Under the pieces are notes generated by a model that saw nothing but the letters and a program-made list of their open reading frames with translations, was not told the origin of the DNA and searched no databases. The translations under genes and the position numbers were made by a program. Positions 6,767 through 8,205 of a stretch of DNA of 8,205 nucleotides are shown one piece after another (the stretch's first letter is position 1; every line of letters begins with the position of its first letter). This DNA comes from Ventricola sp051883735 (GTDB taxonomy: Bacteria; Bacillota; Clostridia; Christensenellales; Aristaeellaceae): NCBI GenBank assembly GCA_051883735.1, contig JBJEUH010000032.1, positions 1-8,205 on the forward strand, in the 5' to 3' direction.

Positions 6767-6795
6767 TTGACTTTTTGGTCTGATTCTGTTAGAGT
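6767..6795 (+). promoter_or_regulatory. Sigma-A-type promoter of the NSS transporter
   Basis: TTGACT (6767-6772, 5 of 6 matches to TTGACA) is separated by exactly 17 bases from TAGAGT (6790-6795, 4 of 6 matches to TATAAT). Transcription would begin near 6802, leaving a leader of about 48 bases before the ATG at 6850. No riboswitch-sized structure fits in so short a leader. Confidence 0.7.
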
Positions 6796-6836
6796 CTTGC
6801 GCGTGTATGGATTTTCTGTCCGCTCAAATGGAAACA

Positions 6837-6842
6837 AAGGAG
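6837..6842 (+). promoter_or_regulatory. Ribosome binding site for the NSS transporter
   Basis: AAGGAG lies 7 bases before the ATG at 6850-6852. It fixes this start rather than the out-of-frame ATG at 6807, which has no such site. Confidence 0.85.
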
Positions 6843-6849
6843 TCTTACC

Positions 6850-8202
6850 ATGAAACGCGAGCGCTTTCAATCCCGCCTCGGCTTCCTGCTGGTGAGCGCC
6901 GGCTGCGCGATCGGCATCGGCAACGTCTGGCGCTTCCCCTACGTCGCCGGCCAGAATGGCGGCGGCCTGTTCGTCCTGTTCTATCTGGTCTTCCTGCTGA
7001 CGATGGGCGTGCCGGTGCTGACGATGGAGCTGGCCGTGGGCCGCGCCAGCCGCAAGGGCGCGGTGCAGGGCTATCAGGCGCTGGAAAAGCCGGGCAGCAA
7101 GTGGCACATCCACGGCTTTTTCTGCGTGGCCGGCTGCTATCTGCTGATGATGTACTACACCACCGTCGCCGGCTGGATGCTCGATTACTTCGTCAAGTTC
7201 CTGACCGGCTCCTTCTCCGGGCTCGACGCGGCGGGCGTCAGCGGCGTCTTTGGCCAGATGCTCCAAAGCCCTGGGGAGATGACCCTCTTCATGGCGCTGG
7301 TCGTCCTTCTGGGCTTCGGCGTCGTCAGCTTCGGCCTGCAGAAGGGCCTGGAACGCATCTCCAAGCTCATGATGAGCGCGCTTTTGCTGCTCATCATCGT
7401 GCTGGCGATCAACAGCTGCCTGCTTGAGGGCGCGGGCGAGGGCCTCAGGTTCTACCTGCTGCCCAGCCTCAGCCGCGCGAAGGAGCAGGGCCTCTTCTCC
7501 GTGATCACCGCCGCGATGAACCAGGCGTTCTTCACGCTGAGCCTGGGCATCGCCGCCATGGAGATCTTCGGCTCCTACATGACCAGGAAGAACACGCTCG
7601 CGGGCGAGGCCGTGCGCATCTGCCTGCTGGACACCTTCGTGGCGCTGATGAGCGGCCTGATCATCTTCCCGGCCAGCTTCTCCTTCGGCGTGCAGCCGGA
7701 CGCCGGCCCGTCCCTGATCTTCGTAACCCTGCCCAACGTCTTTGCCGGCATGCGGGGCGGCCGCTTCTGGGGCACGCTGTTCTTCCTGTTCATGACGTTC
7801 GCCAGCTTCACCACGGTCATCTCCGTGTTTGAAAACCTGATCTCCAACTGCATCGACATGTTCGGCTGGAATCGCAGAAAGGCCGTCGTCGCGAACTGCA
7901 TCTTCATCCTGCTCGCGTCCATGCCGTGCCTGCTGGGCTACAACGTGCTCTCCGGTCTCAGGCTCATCGGCGGGCGCGACGTGCTGGATACGGAGGACTT
8001 CCTGGTGAGCAACCTGCTGCTGCCGCTGGGCTCGCTGGTCTATCTGCTCTTCTGCACGACCCGCTGGGGCTGGGGCTTTGACAACTACCTCGCGGAGGCG
8101 AACGAGGGCGAGGGCCTGAGGCTCTCCGCGAAGCTGAGGCCGTTCTTCCAGTTCGTCCTGCCCGTGCTGATCCTGGTGATCTTCATCACCGGGCTTCTCT
8201 GA
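6850..8202 (+). CDS. NSS-family Na+-dependent amino-acid transporter, 11 helices
   Basis: A complete 450-residue inner-membrane symporter of the neurotransmitter:sodium symporter family (LeuT/MhsT/TnaT fold), which takes up an amino acid with Na+. Helix 1 carries the family signature AGCAIGIGNVWRFPYVAGQN (17-36). By eye, A20 and N25 match LeuT Na1 ligands A22 and N27, and Y103 matches LeuT Y108. QAFFTLSLG in helix 6 (225-233) supplies F228, T229 and S231. T321-T322 in helix 8 match LeuT T354-S355. D261 at the start of helix 7 appears to replace LeuT N286, an acidic residue consistent with the chloride-independent bacterial type. I count 11 hydrophobic segments, the last at about 432-450, so helix 12 of LeuT is missing, as in MhsT. 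Pocket position I234, where LeuT has F259, does not settle the substrate. It is transcribed away from the GH42 operon from its own promoter. Confidence 0.95.
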   Translation: MKRERFQSRLGFLLVSAGCAIGIGNVWRFPYVAGQNGGGLFVLFYLVFLLTMGVPVLTMELAVGRASRKGAVQGYQALEKPGSKWHIHGFFCVAGCYLLMMYYTTVAGWMLDYFVKFLTGSFSGLDAAGVSGVFGQMLQSPGEMTLFMALVVLLGFGVVSFGLQKGLERISKLMMSALLLLIIVLAINSCLLEGAGEGLRFYLLPSLSRAKEQGLFSVITAAMNQAFFTLSLGIAAMEIFGSYMTRKNTLAGEAVRICLLDTFVALMSGLIIFPASFSFGVQPDAGPSLIFVTLPNVFAGMRGGRFWGTLFFLFMTFASFTTVISVFENLISNCIDMFGWNRRKAVVANCIFILLASMPCLLGYNVLSGLRLIGGRDVLDTEDFLVSNLLLPLGSLVYLLFCTTRWGWGFDNYLAEANEGEGLRLSAKLRPFFQFVLPVLILVIFITGLL

Positions 8203-8205
8203 TGG
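8202..8205 (+). other. Possible start of a coupled downstream gene at the window edge
   Basis: The transporter stop and a following ATG overlap as TGATG (8200-8204). Such overlaps often mark translationally coupled genes, and some bacterial NSS transporters are followed by a very small membrane subunit (MetS of the MetP system). Only one base after the ATG is visible, so this may be chance. Confidence 0.25.

Noticed and set aside
6721..7266. Minus-strand frame opposite the transporter start
   Set aside because: It overlaps the transporter promoter and its first helices, has no ribosome site, and its sequence resembles nothing known. It is a shadow frame.
6807..7427. Plus-strand frame starting at the ATG at 6807, ahead of the transporter
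   Set aside because: It has no ribosome binding site of its own and runs out of frame through the transporter gene, giving an Arg-rich product without domains. AAGGAG serves the ATG at 6850.
1..8205. Mobile element, CRISPR array, tRNA/rRNA or phage-defence cassette
   Set aside because: No transposase or integrase motif, no regularly spaced repeats, no tRNA-like fold and no defence-type protein were seen. All long frames are accounted for by five ordinary genes.

Overview
The window looks like a GC-rich, low-complexity-free stretch of a Gram-positive chromosome. It most likely comes from a gut-type Clostridia/Firmicutes lineage. The pointers are strong GGAGG-type ribosome binding sites, sigma-A-like promoters with exact 17-base spacers, a Tex protein of Bacillus-type length (715 aa), a GH42 beta-galactosidase, an 11-helix NSS transporter, and an exported propeller-repeat protein of a kind common in uncultured Clostridia. 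The lineage is inferred; no rRNA or other phylogenetic marker is present.

Layout. Four genes read leftward (minus strand) from one recognisable promoter at 6592-6620. In order they are a GH42 beta-galactosidase (4553-6562), an RNase Z-like metallo-beta-lactamase-fold hydrolase (3736-4539), the RNA-binding transcription accessory protein Tex (1589-3736), and an exported beta-propeller-like protein of unknown function (73-1587). Junctions are very tight: 13 bases, a TAATG stop-start overlap, and 1 base. No terminator is visible between genes, so this reads as one operon with translational coupling. The 72 bases left of the last stop are AT-rich and hold no recognisable gene or convincing terminator.

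One gene reads rightward: a Na+-dependent amino-acid transporter of the NSS (LeuT/MhsT) family (6850-8202), complete in the window, with its own promoter at 6767-6795. Its TGA overlaps an ATG (TGATG) in the last bases of the window, so another gene may follow, coupled to it.

The roughly 290-base divergent intergenic region (6563-6849) is the least ordinary part. Besides the two opposed promoters it has a perfect 10-bp-arm inverted repeat, a short hairpin followed by five Ts on the minus strand (terminator-like but with no gene to end), a GC-rich 6-bp hairpin just behind the GH42 promoter, and an 8-base word repeated beside both -35 elements. These could be regulatory sites or leftovers of rearrangement.

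No mobile element, CRISPR array, RNA gene, defence cassette or clearly new system is visible. The most checkable oddities are the missing active-site histidine in the RNase Z-like protein, the exported propeller protein at the end of a tex operon, and the architecture of the divergent region. The very long open frames opposite tex and the GH42 gene are shadows produced by GC-rich codon use.
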